In this document: positions 37,420-46,700 of the stretch, piece after piece
How positions within the stretch are numbered: the stretch's first letter is position 1
Layout: each line of letters begins with the position of its first letter
Source: Bryobacteraceae bacterium
GTDB lineage: Bacteria; Acidobacteriota; Terriglobia; Bryobacterales; Bryobacteraceae
NCBI GenBank assembly: GCA_025062235.1
Contig: JANXAE010000004.1
Location: 1-47,352 of the forward strand
Direction of reading: 5' to 3'
DNA: 47,352 nucleotides
Program-made: the position numbers and the translations under genes
Notes under the pieces: generated by a model
Databases searched by the model: none
Told to the model about the DNA's origin: nothing
What the model saw: only the letters and a program-made list of their open reading frames with translations

Positions 37420-38241
37420 ATGGAAGGCATGCCAGTCCCACGCCGGCGGTTTCTGGGCACGCTGGTGGCCGGTGCCGCTGCTCCCGCCGCGACTGCCAGT
37501 TACGTCCATCCCCGCAAGGTCCTCCTGTGGGAGTGCACGCGCAAGGAGTTCCGCGAGGCCCTGGAAGAAGGACGACTGAAGGTCGTCGTGTTGCCCACCG
37601 GTTCCACCGAACAGCACAACGAGCACTTGGCGATGATCCACGATACGGCCAGCGCCACTTTCCTCGCCCAGCAGGCGGCACTGCGTCTGTATCCACGCGT
37701 GATGGTGGCCACGCCCGTCCCGGTCGGCATCTCGCCGCATTGGATGGATCGCAAAGGCACTCTGACCTTACGACGGGACACGTTCCTGGCCGTGGTCTAC
37801 GAGGTTTGCGAAAGCCTGGCCACGCACGGTGTGCGCGCCATTCTCATTCTCAACGGTCACGGCGGCAACGAAACGGCGTTGAAGGAGAGCCTGCCCGAGT
37901 TCCGGCGCAAGCTGGGCATCCGCCTGGAGGCACACTCCTACTGGGAGGCGTACGGGCCCGAGATTGCCAGGAAGTACCTCGCGAGCGCTCGCATTCCCGG
38001 GCACGCGGCGGAATTCGAGACCTCCTTCGCGCTGGCCGCTTTTCCCGAGCGCGTGCGCTGGGAGGGAGTGGATTACGCCCGGGTCAGGGGCAAGCTGGGA
38101 ATCAAGGATCCCAAGTCCGCCGAGGAGGACGAGCTGTTCGCACGCGAGGCTCGGTGGGCCACCGCGGCCAAAGGCGAAGCGCTCATCGCGATCGCCCTCG
38201 ACTGGCTCCTCGCGCGCCTCCATGCAATGATGGAAGGTTGA
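37420..38241 (+). CDS. Creatininase-family amidohydrolase, Tat-exported
   Basis: A 273-residue member of the creatininase / formamidase-like family of binuclear metal amidohydrolases. The N terminus PRRRFLGTLVAGAAAPAATA is a twin-arginine signal. Metal-ligand motifs are seen as STEQHNEHLAMIHDTASA near residues 66-83, LNGHGGNETALKE near 145-155, and HAAEFETSFAL near 203-210 with the conserved glutamate. Family members act on creatinine, N-formyl compounds or a sugar-derived amide in mycofactocin-like pathways, so the substrate is not settled. It lies downstream of a Tat-tagged sugar oxidoreductase, which hints at a shared periplasmic pathway. Confidence 0.9.
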   Translation: MEGMPVPRRRFLGTLVAGAAAPAATASYVHPRKVLLWECTRKEFREALEEGRLKVVVLPTGSTEQHNEHLAMIHDTASATFLAQQAALRLYPRVMVATPVPVGISPHWMDRKGTLTLRRDTFLAVVYEVCESLATHGVRAILILNGHGGNETALKESLPEFRRKLGIRLEAHSYWEAYGPEIARKYLASARIPGHAAEFETSFALAAFPERVRWEGVDYARVRGKLGIKDPKSAEEDELFAREARWATAAKGEALIAIALDWLLARLHAMMEG

Positions 38242-38268
38242 GCTGCACGGCGCTCCCTGCCGCCAGCT

Positions 38269-39648
38269 TCAGACGGCTTTCTGCCGCCGCCTCAGATAAT
38301 GCTCGAAGCGCTCCCTATAGTCTTCGAACCCAGGCCGTCCCATCAAGCCGTAGGTGAAGCGCTTGCCGGCTTCGACACCGGGCTGGTCGAACGCATTGAC
38401 GTCGAGCAGCTCGGCCATGAAGGCGGTTTCGAACTCCAGCATTTGCAAGAACGCACCCAGATGTTCTTCGTCCAGCCGCTCGAGGGTGAACGTGCAGTTG
38501 GGCCGGCCAGCCTCGGCGAGGGTGGCTGCGGTCGAGAGGCGTTCGGCTTCGAGCAGCTCGGCCAGCTTGCGGCCCGCCAGGTAATCGAAGGCGTCAAGGC
38601 CCAGGCGCGCCTTGGGAATGCGGCCCTCCCAAGGCTGCTTCTCGACCGCCCAGAATGTGAACACCTTGTCGTTGGGACCCTCGATGTAGAGCTGGACCTG
38701 CGAGTGCTGGTCCGTAACTCCCAGAGCCGCCACCGGGGTCTGGCCGATTTGAACGATTTCTCCTTTTCTTGTTTTTTCCTTGCCCAGCGACTCCGCCCAC
38801 AGCTGACGGAACCAGAACGCCGTTCCCCAGAGGCGGTTCGAATACGGGAAAGCCACGTGGATGGTCTTTTTCTTCTCCACCCAGACCAGGTGGTGGAGCA
38901 AGGCCGCTCGCAGCGCGGGATTGTCGCCTGCGTCCGTCTCCCAGCAGATTTCGGTCATTCGAGCCGCCCCGCGCAGCAACCGCGCCACGTCCAGCCCCAT
39001 CAGGGCGGCAGGAAGCAGGCCCACCGCCGAGAGCACGCTGAAGCGGCCGCCCACATTCTCGGGGATGGCGAAGACCGGCCATTTTTCGCGCACCGCCAGC
39101 GCGTAAAGGTCTCCGCGCCCGGGCGTCGTCACCGCCACGGTCTGCCGCGACGCGCGCCGCCCCATCCAGTCGCGCACGACGAGCAGAGAGGCCAGCGTCT
39201 CGGCGGTCGTCCCCTGCTTGGTGATGGCCAGCACGAGGGTGCTCTTGGGATCCATGGTTTCGAGCGCCGCTCCCACCAGCGCAGGATCTACGTTGTCCAG
39301 AATCACCAGCCGGGGATGAGCCTTCGAGAACGGCTTCTGAAGCGGGTGCGGGCCGCGAAGCGCACAATCGAGCGCCCAGGCGCCGAGCGCGCTGCCCCCG
39401 ATACCCAACAGACATATGGAATCGAAGCTTCCCCGCACCTTGCGGGCGAAAGTCTGGATCTGTTTGAGCACACCCTTCTGGTAGGGGAGCGTAGGGAATC
39501 CGACCTCGCCGCGGTCCACCAACTTGCGAAAAGCCCGGACCACGTCTGGCCCGCGACGCAACTGCGACCTGTATTCGGAGGCGCTGATCCCGTGCGCCTC
39601 ACCGACCATGGGTGCGAGCAGATTGGTTTCGTCGAACCGGATCTTCAT
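38269..39648 (-). CDS. pgi: Glucose-6-phosphate isomerase
   Basis: A 459-residue phosphoglucose isomerase that interconverts glucose 6-phosphate and fructose 6-phosphate. The first SIS-type domain shows LLGIGGSALGAWALDCAL near residue 83, then LDNVDPALVG, VLAITKQGTTAETLASLLVV and GGRFSVLSAVGLLPAALMG. The catalytic region follows with SNRLWGTAFWFRQLWAESLG near 270-290, and NAFDQPGVEAGKRFTYGLMG sits near the C terminus with the conserved histidine/lysine side replaced in the shorter bacterial form. The ATG at 39648 fits the family start; an upstream in-frame ATG would add ten residues without similarity. The length matches the short bacterial type (about 450), not the 550-residue form. Confidence 0.94.
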   Translation of the reverse strand: MKIRFDETNLLAPMVGEAHGISASEYRSQLRRGPDVVRAFRKLVDRGEVGFPTLPYQKGVLKQIQTFARKVRGSFDSICLLGIGGSALGAWALDCALRGPHPLQKPFSKAHPRLVILDNVDPALVGAALETMDPKSTLVLAITKQGTTAETLASLLVVRDWMGRRASRQTVAVTTPGRGDLYALAVREKWPVFAIPENVGGRFSVLSAVGLLPAALMGLDVARLLRGAARMTEICWETDAGDNPALRAALLHHLVWVEKKKTIHVAFPYSNRLWGTAFWFRQLWAESLGKEKTRKGEIVQIGQTPVAALGVTDQHSQVQLYIEGPNDKVFTFWAVEKQPWEGRIPKARLGLDAFDYLAGRKLAELLEAERLSTAATLAEAGRPNCTFTLERLDEEHLGAFLQMLEFETAFMAELLDVNAFDQPGVEAGKRFTYGLMGRPGFEDYRERFEHYLRRRQKAV

Positions 39649-39730
39649 GGCGGCTTTCAGAGTCCTATTCGAGCACAATCCAGCGCGGCCCGCAGTTGCA
39701 GCTTCCCCGGGCCTCCCAAGGGTCTTTGCT

Positions 39731-40519
39731 TCAGCGCGCTCCCGGCTCGCTCCGGTCAGCCCTCACGGCACAGGTGCGCGAGATGAGGTCGGCCCAACTG
39801 AGCCGGTCGCTCGATAGCAGCGCCCAAAGCCAGCCGGCGCACAGTCCGGCCGTGCTGATCAGCCCCGCCGCGAACCGAAGCCAGCGGTCCCGCAGCCTGG
39901 GCGGTCGCCGGTCGAATCGCAGCAGGCGCAATCCCATCCATCGCAATCCTGGCGAATCCACGCCGGCGCCGACGCAGAAACAGCGGTAGCCGAGCTGGAC
40001 AGCCGCTAGCACCACGGCCCAGGCGATCAGAACCGGCCGATCCCAGCGCAGGTTCACCCCCGACCACAGGGCGATGCCCAGTTGAGCGACAGCCAGGATG
40101 ATGCCGTAGGCTGTCAGAGCGAGCGCCCCGTCCACCAGCAGCGCCGCCGCTCGCCGTGCGAGCGGCGCGGGAACCAGCTCGGGTTGATCCAGCGGCCGCC
40201 TCGCCGCGGGGAGTTCGGGGAGGGGTTGCAGATCGAGCTCGAGCTGACCCTGCGGCGCGGGCCGCGCCCGGCGCGCCTTGCGCGATCCCGAAGGACGCGC
40301 AGCAGCCGAGCGTAGCGGACGACGCTCCGGGGCCACCCAGTCTATCGAGACCACCTTGGGCCAGCGGATGCCGAGATCCAGCGTCTGCTGGATGGGCTCG
40401 CGAACCAGGCGGCTTTGGCACCGCCCGCAGCGCCGCTCCCCGGGCGTGTTGATCCGGCCGCAGCGCGGGCAGCAAACACCCGCCGCTTCCGGATCCGGAT
40501 AAGGTCGCCCGTGCTGCAT
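39731..40519 (-). CDS. RDD-like membrane protein with N-terminal zinc ribbon
   Basis: A 262-residue protein. A zinc ribbon (CCPRCGRINTPGERRCGRCQ) opens it near residues 16-35, followed by a long charged and proline-rich segment. An RDD-like membrane domain follows: LARRAAALLVDGALALTAYG holds the R and D of the first helix, then LIAWAVVLAAVQLGYRCFCV, SPGLRWMGLRLLRFD and a last helix STAGLCAGWLWALLSSDRLS. The role is unknown. The ATG at 40519 is chosen because the divergent lptD start is at 40534, leaving 14 bases; a start further up would overlap it. Confidence 0.8.
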   Translation of the reverse strand: MQHGRPYPDPEAAGVCCPRCGRINTPGERRCGRCQSRLVREPIQQTLDLGIRWPKVVSIDWVAPERRPLRSAAARPSGSRKARRARPAPQGQLELDLQPLPELPAARRPLDQPELVPAPLARRAAALLVDGALALTAYGIILAVAQLGIALWSGVNLRWDRPVLIAWAVVLAAVQLGYRCFCVGAGVDSPGLRWMGLRLLRFDRRPPRLRDRWLRFAAGLISTAGLCAGWLWALLSSDRLSWADLISRTCAVRADRSEPGAR

Positions 40520-40521
40520 GT

Positions 40522-40527
40522 TAGGAT
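40522..40527 (+). promoter_or_regulatory. -10-like hexamer TAGGAT, possible leaderless promoter of lptD
   Basis: The hexamer ends 6 bases before the TTG at 40534. The divergent membrane-protein gene starts only 14 bases away, so the promoters must overlap. Confidence 0.35.
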
Positions 40528-40533
40528 GTTCGA

Positions 40534-42822
40534 TTGAGCCGAAGGCTGGCATCGGGCCCTCGAGTCCTCCTAGCCCTTAGTAACATAATCGGTGGGATTT
40601 GTCACGTCCTTTTGTGGCTCTCTCCGGCCACGGCCGGCGCCCAGCGTCCCGCGGGCCGGGATCCGGTTGCCCCTGACGAAGTCGAGATCGAGGCCGTCCG
40701 CCAGCTCAAGCAAGGTCCTTGGTACCGTTTGCGCGGCCAGGCCCGCTTGGAGACGACGGAGCTGGTGCTGCGTGCGGACGAGCTCGATTACAACGAGGAC
40801 ACCGGGTACGCAGAAGCGCGCGGCAACGTGCACTTGCTGCGCTACGCCACGGGCGAGGAACTCTGGGCCGACCGCGTAGAGTACGACCTCAAGGAGGACA
40901 GCGGACGCTTCTACGGCGTGCGCGGCACGACGCCGGCGCCGCGGGCGGTCCGTCCCGGCGTGCTTCCCACATCCAATCCCTACTATTTCCAGAGCCGCTG
41001 GGCAGAGAAACTGCGCGGTCGGTACCTGCTCTATGACGGCTTCCTGACCAACTGCCGCCTGCCCAAACCTTGGTGGGTGCTGCGTTCCCCGCGCTTCGTG
41101 GTCGAACCCGGTCGCCGAGCCGTCGTCTGGCGGGCGACGTTCCGGCTGCGCGGTCTTCCGCTGCTTTACGTTCCGGCGTTCTACAAATCGCTCGAGCGCC
41201 TGCCCCGCCAGAGCGGCTGGCTCACGCCCAACGTGGGCAACAGCTCGCGACGCGGCAAAATGCTCGGCTTGGGGTATTACCAGACGCTCGGGCGCAGCTA
41301 CGATGCGCTGTACCGGGCGCTCTATTTCACCCAGCGCGGGCTGGCGCACCACCTCGAGGTCCGGGGCAAGCCCAGGCGCGGGTCCGAGTTCAGCGCGATC
41401 CTTTACGGCGTCAACGACCGCGGACTCCGGCTGCCCGGCGGCGAGCGGCGCAAGGAGGGCGGCCTGAGCTTCACGCTCGAGGGCCAGACCCGGCTGGGTG
41501 GCTTCGAGGGCCGTGGCGAGGCGAATTACCTGAGCTCGCTCGTCTTCCGCCAGGCCTTTACCGAATCCTTCAACGAAGCCATCTTCTCGGAGGTCCACTC
41601 GATCGGATTCCTGGGCAGGCACTGGTCCACCTACGGGTTGAATTTCGTTTTCCAGCGTTTGGAGAACTTCCAGAGCACGCAGCCCGACGATACCATCGTC
41701 ATCCGCAAGGCACCGCAGGTGGAGTTTTCGAGCCGCCCGCGGGAGCTCATCCGGCGCGGTCTGCCGGTCTGGGTGTCGTTCGAGTCGAGCGTCGGGCTGG
41801 TGCGTCGCAAGCAGCCGCTCTTTCAGACGCGCCAGTTCCTGGAGCGCGCGGACATAGAGCCGCGCATCATGACCGCACTCCGCTGGAGGGATTTCCACCT
41901 GATCCCCAGCTTTTCGCTGCGGGGCACGCATTGGGGCGAGAGTCGTCGCGAGGAGCGCATCGTGGGCCGGAACCTGCGCCGCCGGTCCCACGAGTTCGCA
42001 CTCGCCCTGGAAGCCCCGGCGCTGGCGCGCGTTTTCACCCCGCCGCGCTGGTTGGGCGAGGGACTCAAGCACGTCATCGAACCGCGCGCCTCCTTTCGCT
42101 GGGTCGGGGGCGTCAGGGACTTCGATCGCATCATCCGCTTCGACGACCTGGAACTGCTGGCCAACACGCGCCAAGCCGAATTCTCCCTGACCAACCGCCT
42201 CTACGTGAAGCGCAATGGGGAGGTCAGCGAGCTGGCGAGCTGGGAACTGGTCCAGCAGCGCTACTTCGACCCGACCTTCGGCGGTGCGGTGGCGCCCGGC
42301 AGGCGCAACTTGGTCATGAGCTCGGTGGAACTGACGGCTTACGCTTTCCTGGACGGGCCGCGCAGGTCTTCGCCCGTGGTTTCCGTCCTGCGCCTGGCGC
42401 CGCGGTCCGGATGGGGAGTGGAATGGCGGGCCGACTACGACCCGGTACGGGGCAAACTGGTCAACAGTGGCTTGACTGCGGACGCCCGCTGGAGCAGGTA
42501 CGTCGTGTCGCTCGGGCATAACAGCGTACGCCACCATCCCGTGCTGACGCCCGGCGCCAACCAACTGCGCGGCCTCGTTGGCTACGGCAACCCGGACGCC
42601 CGCGGCTTCAGCGCCGCCTTCAGCGCTATCTACGACTTCCGTTTCGGGCTGATGCAGTTCGCCACCACGCAGATCACCTACAATACGGATTGCTGCGGCT
42701 GGAGCGTGCAGTACCGACGCTTCGGCTTCGGCACGCGCAACGAGAACCAGCTCCGCCTGTCGTTTGCGGTCGCCAACATCGGCTCTTTCGGTACCCTGAA
42801 GAAACAGGAGAGGCTGTTCTGA
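40534..42822 (+). CDS. lptD: LPS-assembly outer-membrane protein LptD-like
   Basis: A 762-residue protein, starting at TTG, with the LptD plan: a signal region (LALSNIIGGICHVLLWLSPA), an N-terminal OstA/LptA-type jellyroll (about residues 50-125; RLRGQARLETTELVLRADEL, YNEDTGYAEARGNVHLLRYA), then a large barrel. Barrel features are LYVPAFYKSLERLPRQSGWL, with the LPxxR-rich turn seen in LptD, repeated strands such as GEANYLSSLVFRQAFTESFN, and TQITYNTDCCGWSVQYRRFG near the end with the paired cysteines. The window thus encodes the outer-membrane step of lipopolysaccharide delivery. The function is inferred from architecture. A TTG start is unusual but the only reasonable one, since no ATG appears before the signal sequence. 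Confidence 0.85.
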   Translation: MSRRLASGPRVLLALSNIIGGICHVLLWLSPATAGAQRPAGRDPVAPDEVEIEAVRQLKQGPWYRLRGQARLETTELVLRADELDYNEDTGYAEARGNVHLLRYATGEELWADRVEYDLKEDSGRFYGVRGTTPAPRAVRPGVLPTSNPYYFQSRWAEKLRGRYLLYDGFLTNCRLPKPWWVLRSPRFVVEPGRRAVVWRATFRLRGLPLLYVPAFYKSLERLPRQSGWLTPNVGNSSRRGKMLGLGYYQTLGRSYDALYRALYFTQRGLAHHLEVRGKPRRGSEFSAILYGVNDRGLRLPGGERRKEGGLSFTLEGQTRLGGFEGRGEANYLSSLVFRQAFTESFNEAIFSEVHSIGFLGRHWSTYGLNFVFQRLENFQSTQPDDTIVIRKAPQVEFSSRPRELIRRGLPVWVSFESSVGLVRRKQPLFQTRQFLERADIEPRIMTALRWRDFHLIPSFSLRGTHWGESRREERIVGRNLRRRSHEFALALEAPALARVFTPPRWLGEGLKHVIEPRASFRWVGGVRDFDRIIRFDDLELLANTRQAEFSLTNRLYVKRNGEVSELASWELVQQRYFDPTFGGAVAPGRRNLVMSSVELTAYAFLDGPRRSSPVVSVLRLAPRSGWGVEWRADYDPVRGKLVNSGLTADARWSRYVVSLGHNSVRHHPVLTPGANQLRGLVGYGNPDARGFSAAFSAIYDFRFGLMQFATTQITYNTDCCGWSVQYRRFGFGTRNENQLRLSFAVANIGSFGTLKKQERLF

Positions 42823-42847
42823 TCCCGACCCCGCGAGAAGACGTGTC

Positions 42848-43792
42848 GTGAGCAAGGACCACAAGACATCCCAGCGTTTGCGTATCGGCCGCCGCTTGGC
42901 CATGGTCAGCGTGGCGACCAGCGCAGCGTTGGCGGTGGGCAAGATCGTCATCGGGTGGATGGCAGGCTCGACTTCGGTGGTGGCCGATGGCTTGGAATCT
43001 GCCAGCGACGTGGTCGCCTCCACGGTCCTGCTGTTCGGGCTGGCCGTGGCCGCCAAGCCGCCCGATGAAAAGCACCCCTACGGACACGGCCGTTTCGAGA
43101 TGCTCACCGGCCTTGCGCTGGGTTTCCTGCTGGCTGCCGTGGGGGTGGGAATTGCGGTCCAGTCGGTGTTGCGCGCCGGCGCGGACCACGAGCCCCCGGC
43201 CTTCTTCGGCATCTGGCCCCTGATTGCCTCCATCGTCGCCAAGGGTGTTCTCTCGGTGATCAAGTTGAGCTACGGCCGCCGGATCCAGAGCGCCGCCCTG
43301 GTGGCCGACGCTTGGAACGACACGGTGGACATTCTCTCCGGCACCGTGGCGCTCGCGGCGCTCGGCCTCACCTTGTACGATCCGAGCCGCTTCCTGGCTT
43401 TCGATCATTACGGCGGCTTCGCCGTGGGCCTGATCGTCATCTTCCTGGGCCTGCGCGTGGTGCGCGAGACCTCTCTGCAATTGATGGACACCATGCCTGC
43501 CGTCGAGCTCATGGATGCCATCCGCGAAGTGGCCCGCAGCGTGCCGGGGGTGCTCGGCGTGGAGAAGTGTTACGCGCGCAAGACCGGCTTACAGTACCAC
43601 GTGGACCTGCATCTCGAACTCGATCCGGATCTCACCGTGCGCGCCTCGCACGATCTGGCCACGCAGGTCCGCGCCCGGATCCTGGAGGAGCTGGATTGGG
43701 TGGCTGACGTCATGGTGCACGTCGAACCCTACGAAGGACCGCTCGCCGGGGAGCGGGAGGTCAGTTCCCGGAAGGTCCCTCCCCAACCGTGA
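42848..43792 (+). CDS. Cation diffusion facilitator (CDF) metal exporter
   Basis: A 314-residue CDF transporter with six helices and a C-terminal cytoplasmic dimerisation domain (AIREVARSVPGVLGVEKCYA, then HVDLHLELDPDLTVRASHDL), starting at GTG. The second-helix metal motif reads ADGLESASDVV, where the usual H/DxxxD is ExxxD. The fifth-helix motif reads ADAWNDTVDILSG, where the usual HxxxD is NxxxD. The HPYGHGRFE loop after helix 2 is typical. The altered ligands suggest a metal other than zinc, but specificity is not settled. The gene follows lptD by 25 bases and overlaps the opposing metH end by 32 bases. Confidence 0.9.
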   Translation: MSKDHKTSQRLRIGRRLAMVSVATSAALAVGKIVIGWMAGSTSVVADGLESASDVVASTVLLFGLAVAAKPPDEKHPYGHGRFEMLTGLALGFLLAAVGVGIAVQSVLRAGADHEPPAFFGIWPLIASIVAKGVLSVIKLSYGRRIQSAALVADAWNDTVDILSGTVALAALGLTLYDPSRFLAFDHYGGFAVGLIVIFLGLRVVRETSLQLMDTMPAVELMDAIREVARSVPGVLGVEKCYARKTGLQYHVDLHLELDPDLTVRASHDLATQVRARILEELDWVADVMVHVEPYEGPLAGEREVSSRKVPPQP

Positions 43793-46700
43793 AGTAAATG
43801 CAGTCGGGGTGATGGAAGACCAGCGCGCTCACGCTGGCCTCGGGGTCCATCATGCATCCCTCGGTCAGATGCACCCCGATCTCTTCCGGCCGAAGCAGCT
43901 TCCAGATGCCGCGCTGATCCTCCAGATCGGGGCACGCGGCGTAGCCGAAACTGTAACGCTTGCCGCGGTAGCGGGCCGCCAGGCGTTCCTCCATGCTGAG
44001 CGATGGGGGGTCGGGGAATCCCCAGTCCTCACGGATCCGGCGATGCAGCCATTCGGCCGCGGCCTCGGCCGTCTCCAGCGCCAGTGCCTGCAAGGCGTGG
44101 CTGCGGAAGAACTCGCCGGCCTGCTTGGCCTGTTCCGCCCGCTCCCGCACGCCTTCGCCGGCCGTCAGGACGAACAGGGCGATGTGATCCCGCTGCCCGC
44201 CCACCGGATCGAGCACGTAATCGCTCAGGCAAAGGCCGTCTTGGCGCGGCTGGCGCGGAAACACGAAGCTGTGCAGAGGCTGAGCGCCCCCGGGGGCGAA
44301 CAGGTGGATCGCGTTGCCTTCCCGTTCGGCCTCGAAGAACTGCCAGACCGCGCGCACGCGCAGGAACCCCGCCGCCCAGCGCTTGACCTCTTCCATCTGG
44401 TGGTAGAGCTCGAGCGCTTTGGGATCCCGCTGCGCCAGCCGATCCGCAAAGCGCCCACGGAACCCCAAATGCTTGCCGAAGAGCATCTGCAAGTTCAGGT
44501 AAGTCCAGATCTCGTTCAGATCGGCGGTCTCGAGCACGCGGCGCTCGGTATACGGCGCAGGCGGTATGGGCAGGTCGGTGCGCACACGTGAGCTGCGCTT
44601 TGCCTCTGGCTGGGGGTCAGGCGCCTGTGCGGGCTCCACCGCGACCGCGCCTGACGACACGGTGAATTCGGCCAGCACGCGTTCGCGTTCCAGAGGATCC
44701 GAAAGCCTGTTCATCCATTCCAGCCCCGCCATCGCGTCGCGAGCGTAAATCACGGGAGCTCCGTAGGCCGGCGCGATCCTCTCGCGCGTGAAGCGCGCCG
44801 AAAGGGCCGCGCCTCCCACCAGCACCGGCGTCCGGATGCCGGCCTCGCGCAGGTCGGCCACGGTCACCACCATCTGGTGCGCGCTCTTGACCAGCAGCCC
44901 GGAAAGGCCGATCGCATCCGGCCTGTGCTCGCGCCAGGCCCGAATGATCTCCTCCGGAGGCACCTTGATGCCGAGGTTGATGACCCGATAGCCGTTGTTG
45001 CTGAGGATGATGTCCACCAGGTTCTTCCCGATGTCGTGGACGTCACCCTTGACCGTGGCCAGGATCATCGTGCCCCGCGAAGCCGTTTCACTCCGGTCCA
45101 TGAAACGCTCCAGGTAGCTGACCGCCGCCTTCATGGCTTCGGCCGACTCGAGCACCTCGGCCACGATCAGCTCGTTGGCCGCGAACAGCCGGCCCACTTC
45201 GTTCATGCCCGCCATCAACGGCCCGTTGATGATTTCGAGCGGCGTGGCGCCCTCGGCCAGTTTGCGGTCGAGGTCCTCGAACAGCCCATCCTTGCGCCCT
45301 TCAATGATGTAACGCGCCAGCCGTTCGTCCAGCGAGAGCTGCTCGCGGTCGCGGCGGCGGTCGCCGAGGCCGCGGAAATACGCCGCGAGAGCGGTGATGT
45401 GGAACTGGTTGATGGCGATGCGCTGCTCGCGCGATTGCAAACGCCAGTCGGCCGGGGCTTCGCCTAGCAAGGCGGCTTGCGGGTGGTCCGGAGGGACCTC
45501 TTCCGGCGGCGCGTTGAACAGCAGAGCCTCGGCCAGGCGACGTGGCTTCTCCTCCAGGGAGGCGAATCGCTCCAGCCGCTCCGTGTTCACGATCGCCAGG
45601 TCCAACCCGGCGCGCGTGGCGTGGTAGAGGAAGACCGAGTTGACGACCTCGCGGGCCGCCGCGGGCAGGCCGAACGAAACATTGGAAATCCCGAGGATCG
45701 TCTTGACGTAGGGGATTTCTTGCTTGATCAGCCGGACCGCTTCCAGCGTCTCGACTGCGCCCCCGATGTAGTTCTCGTCGCCTGTGGCGCAAGGGAACAC
45801 GAGCGGGTCCAGGATGATGTCCTCGGGCGGCAGGCCGTACTTTCCCGTGAGCAGCGAGACGGCGCGGCGAGCCACGGCCAGCTTGCGCTCGCGCGTGAAA
45901 GCCTGCGCCTGCTCGGGATCCTCGTCTATCGTTCCCACGACCACGGCTGCGCCGTAAGCGCGCGCCAGGGGCGCGACGCGTGCGAACTTTTCCTCGCCGT
46001 CTTCCAGATTGATCGAGTTGATGATGGGCTTTCCCTGGCAGTGCTTCAGGGCCAACTCGATAGCCCGCGGGTCCGTCGAGTCGATCATGATCGGCGCACG
46101 CACCTTGCGCACCAGCCTCGGGTAAAAGGCGGCGATGTCGCGCAATTCGTCCCGATCGCTCGATTGCAGGCAGACATCCACGATGTGCGCGCCGCCGCGC
46201 ACCTGTTTGCGTGCGATCTCGGCCGCCTCGTCCCAGCGCTCCTCCGCCACCAGTTGGCGGAACTGGCGCGAGCCCACCACGTTGGTGCGCTCCCCAACCA
46301 GCAGCGGCCGGTTCGTCTCCTCAGCTTCGACGACTTCGATGCCGGCAAAGAACGTGCGGCGCGGACGGTCCGGCGGACGCCGCGGGGGCAGGCCCTCGAC
46401 TGCGGCAGCCAGCTCGTGGATGTGATCGGGCGTCGTGCCGCAGCAACCGCCCACGATGTTGAGCCAGCCGTTGCGGGCGAAGGCAGCCAGTTGCCTGGCC
46501 AGCGACCCGGGCGACTCCGGATACGTGCCGTCCTCGAGCGGCAGCCCCGCGTTCGGATAGCAGCAGGTGCGCGTCCAGGCCAGCTCGTGCAGCGTGCGCA
46601 GGTGATCGCGCATCAGGTCAGGCCCGGTCGCGCAGTTCAAGCCTACCGCGGCCGGATCGGCGTGCGCGATCGAGATCCAGAAGGCGTCCGCGGTCTGGCC

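Noticed and set aside
40570-43056. 828-codon open frame on the minus strand antisense to lptD and the CDF gene
   Set aside because: It mirrors the codon bias of the genes on the other strand, has no domain, and the opposite-strand genes are well supported by family motifs.
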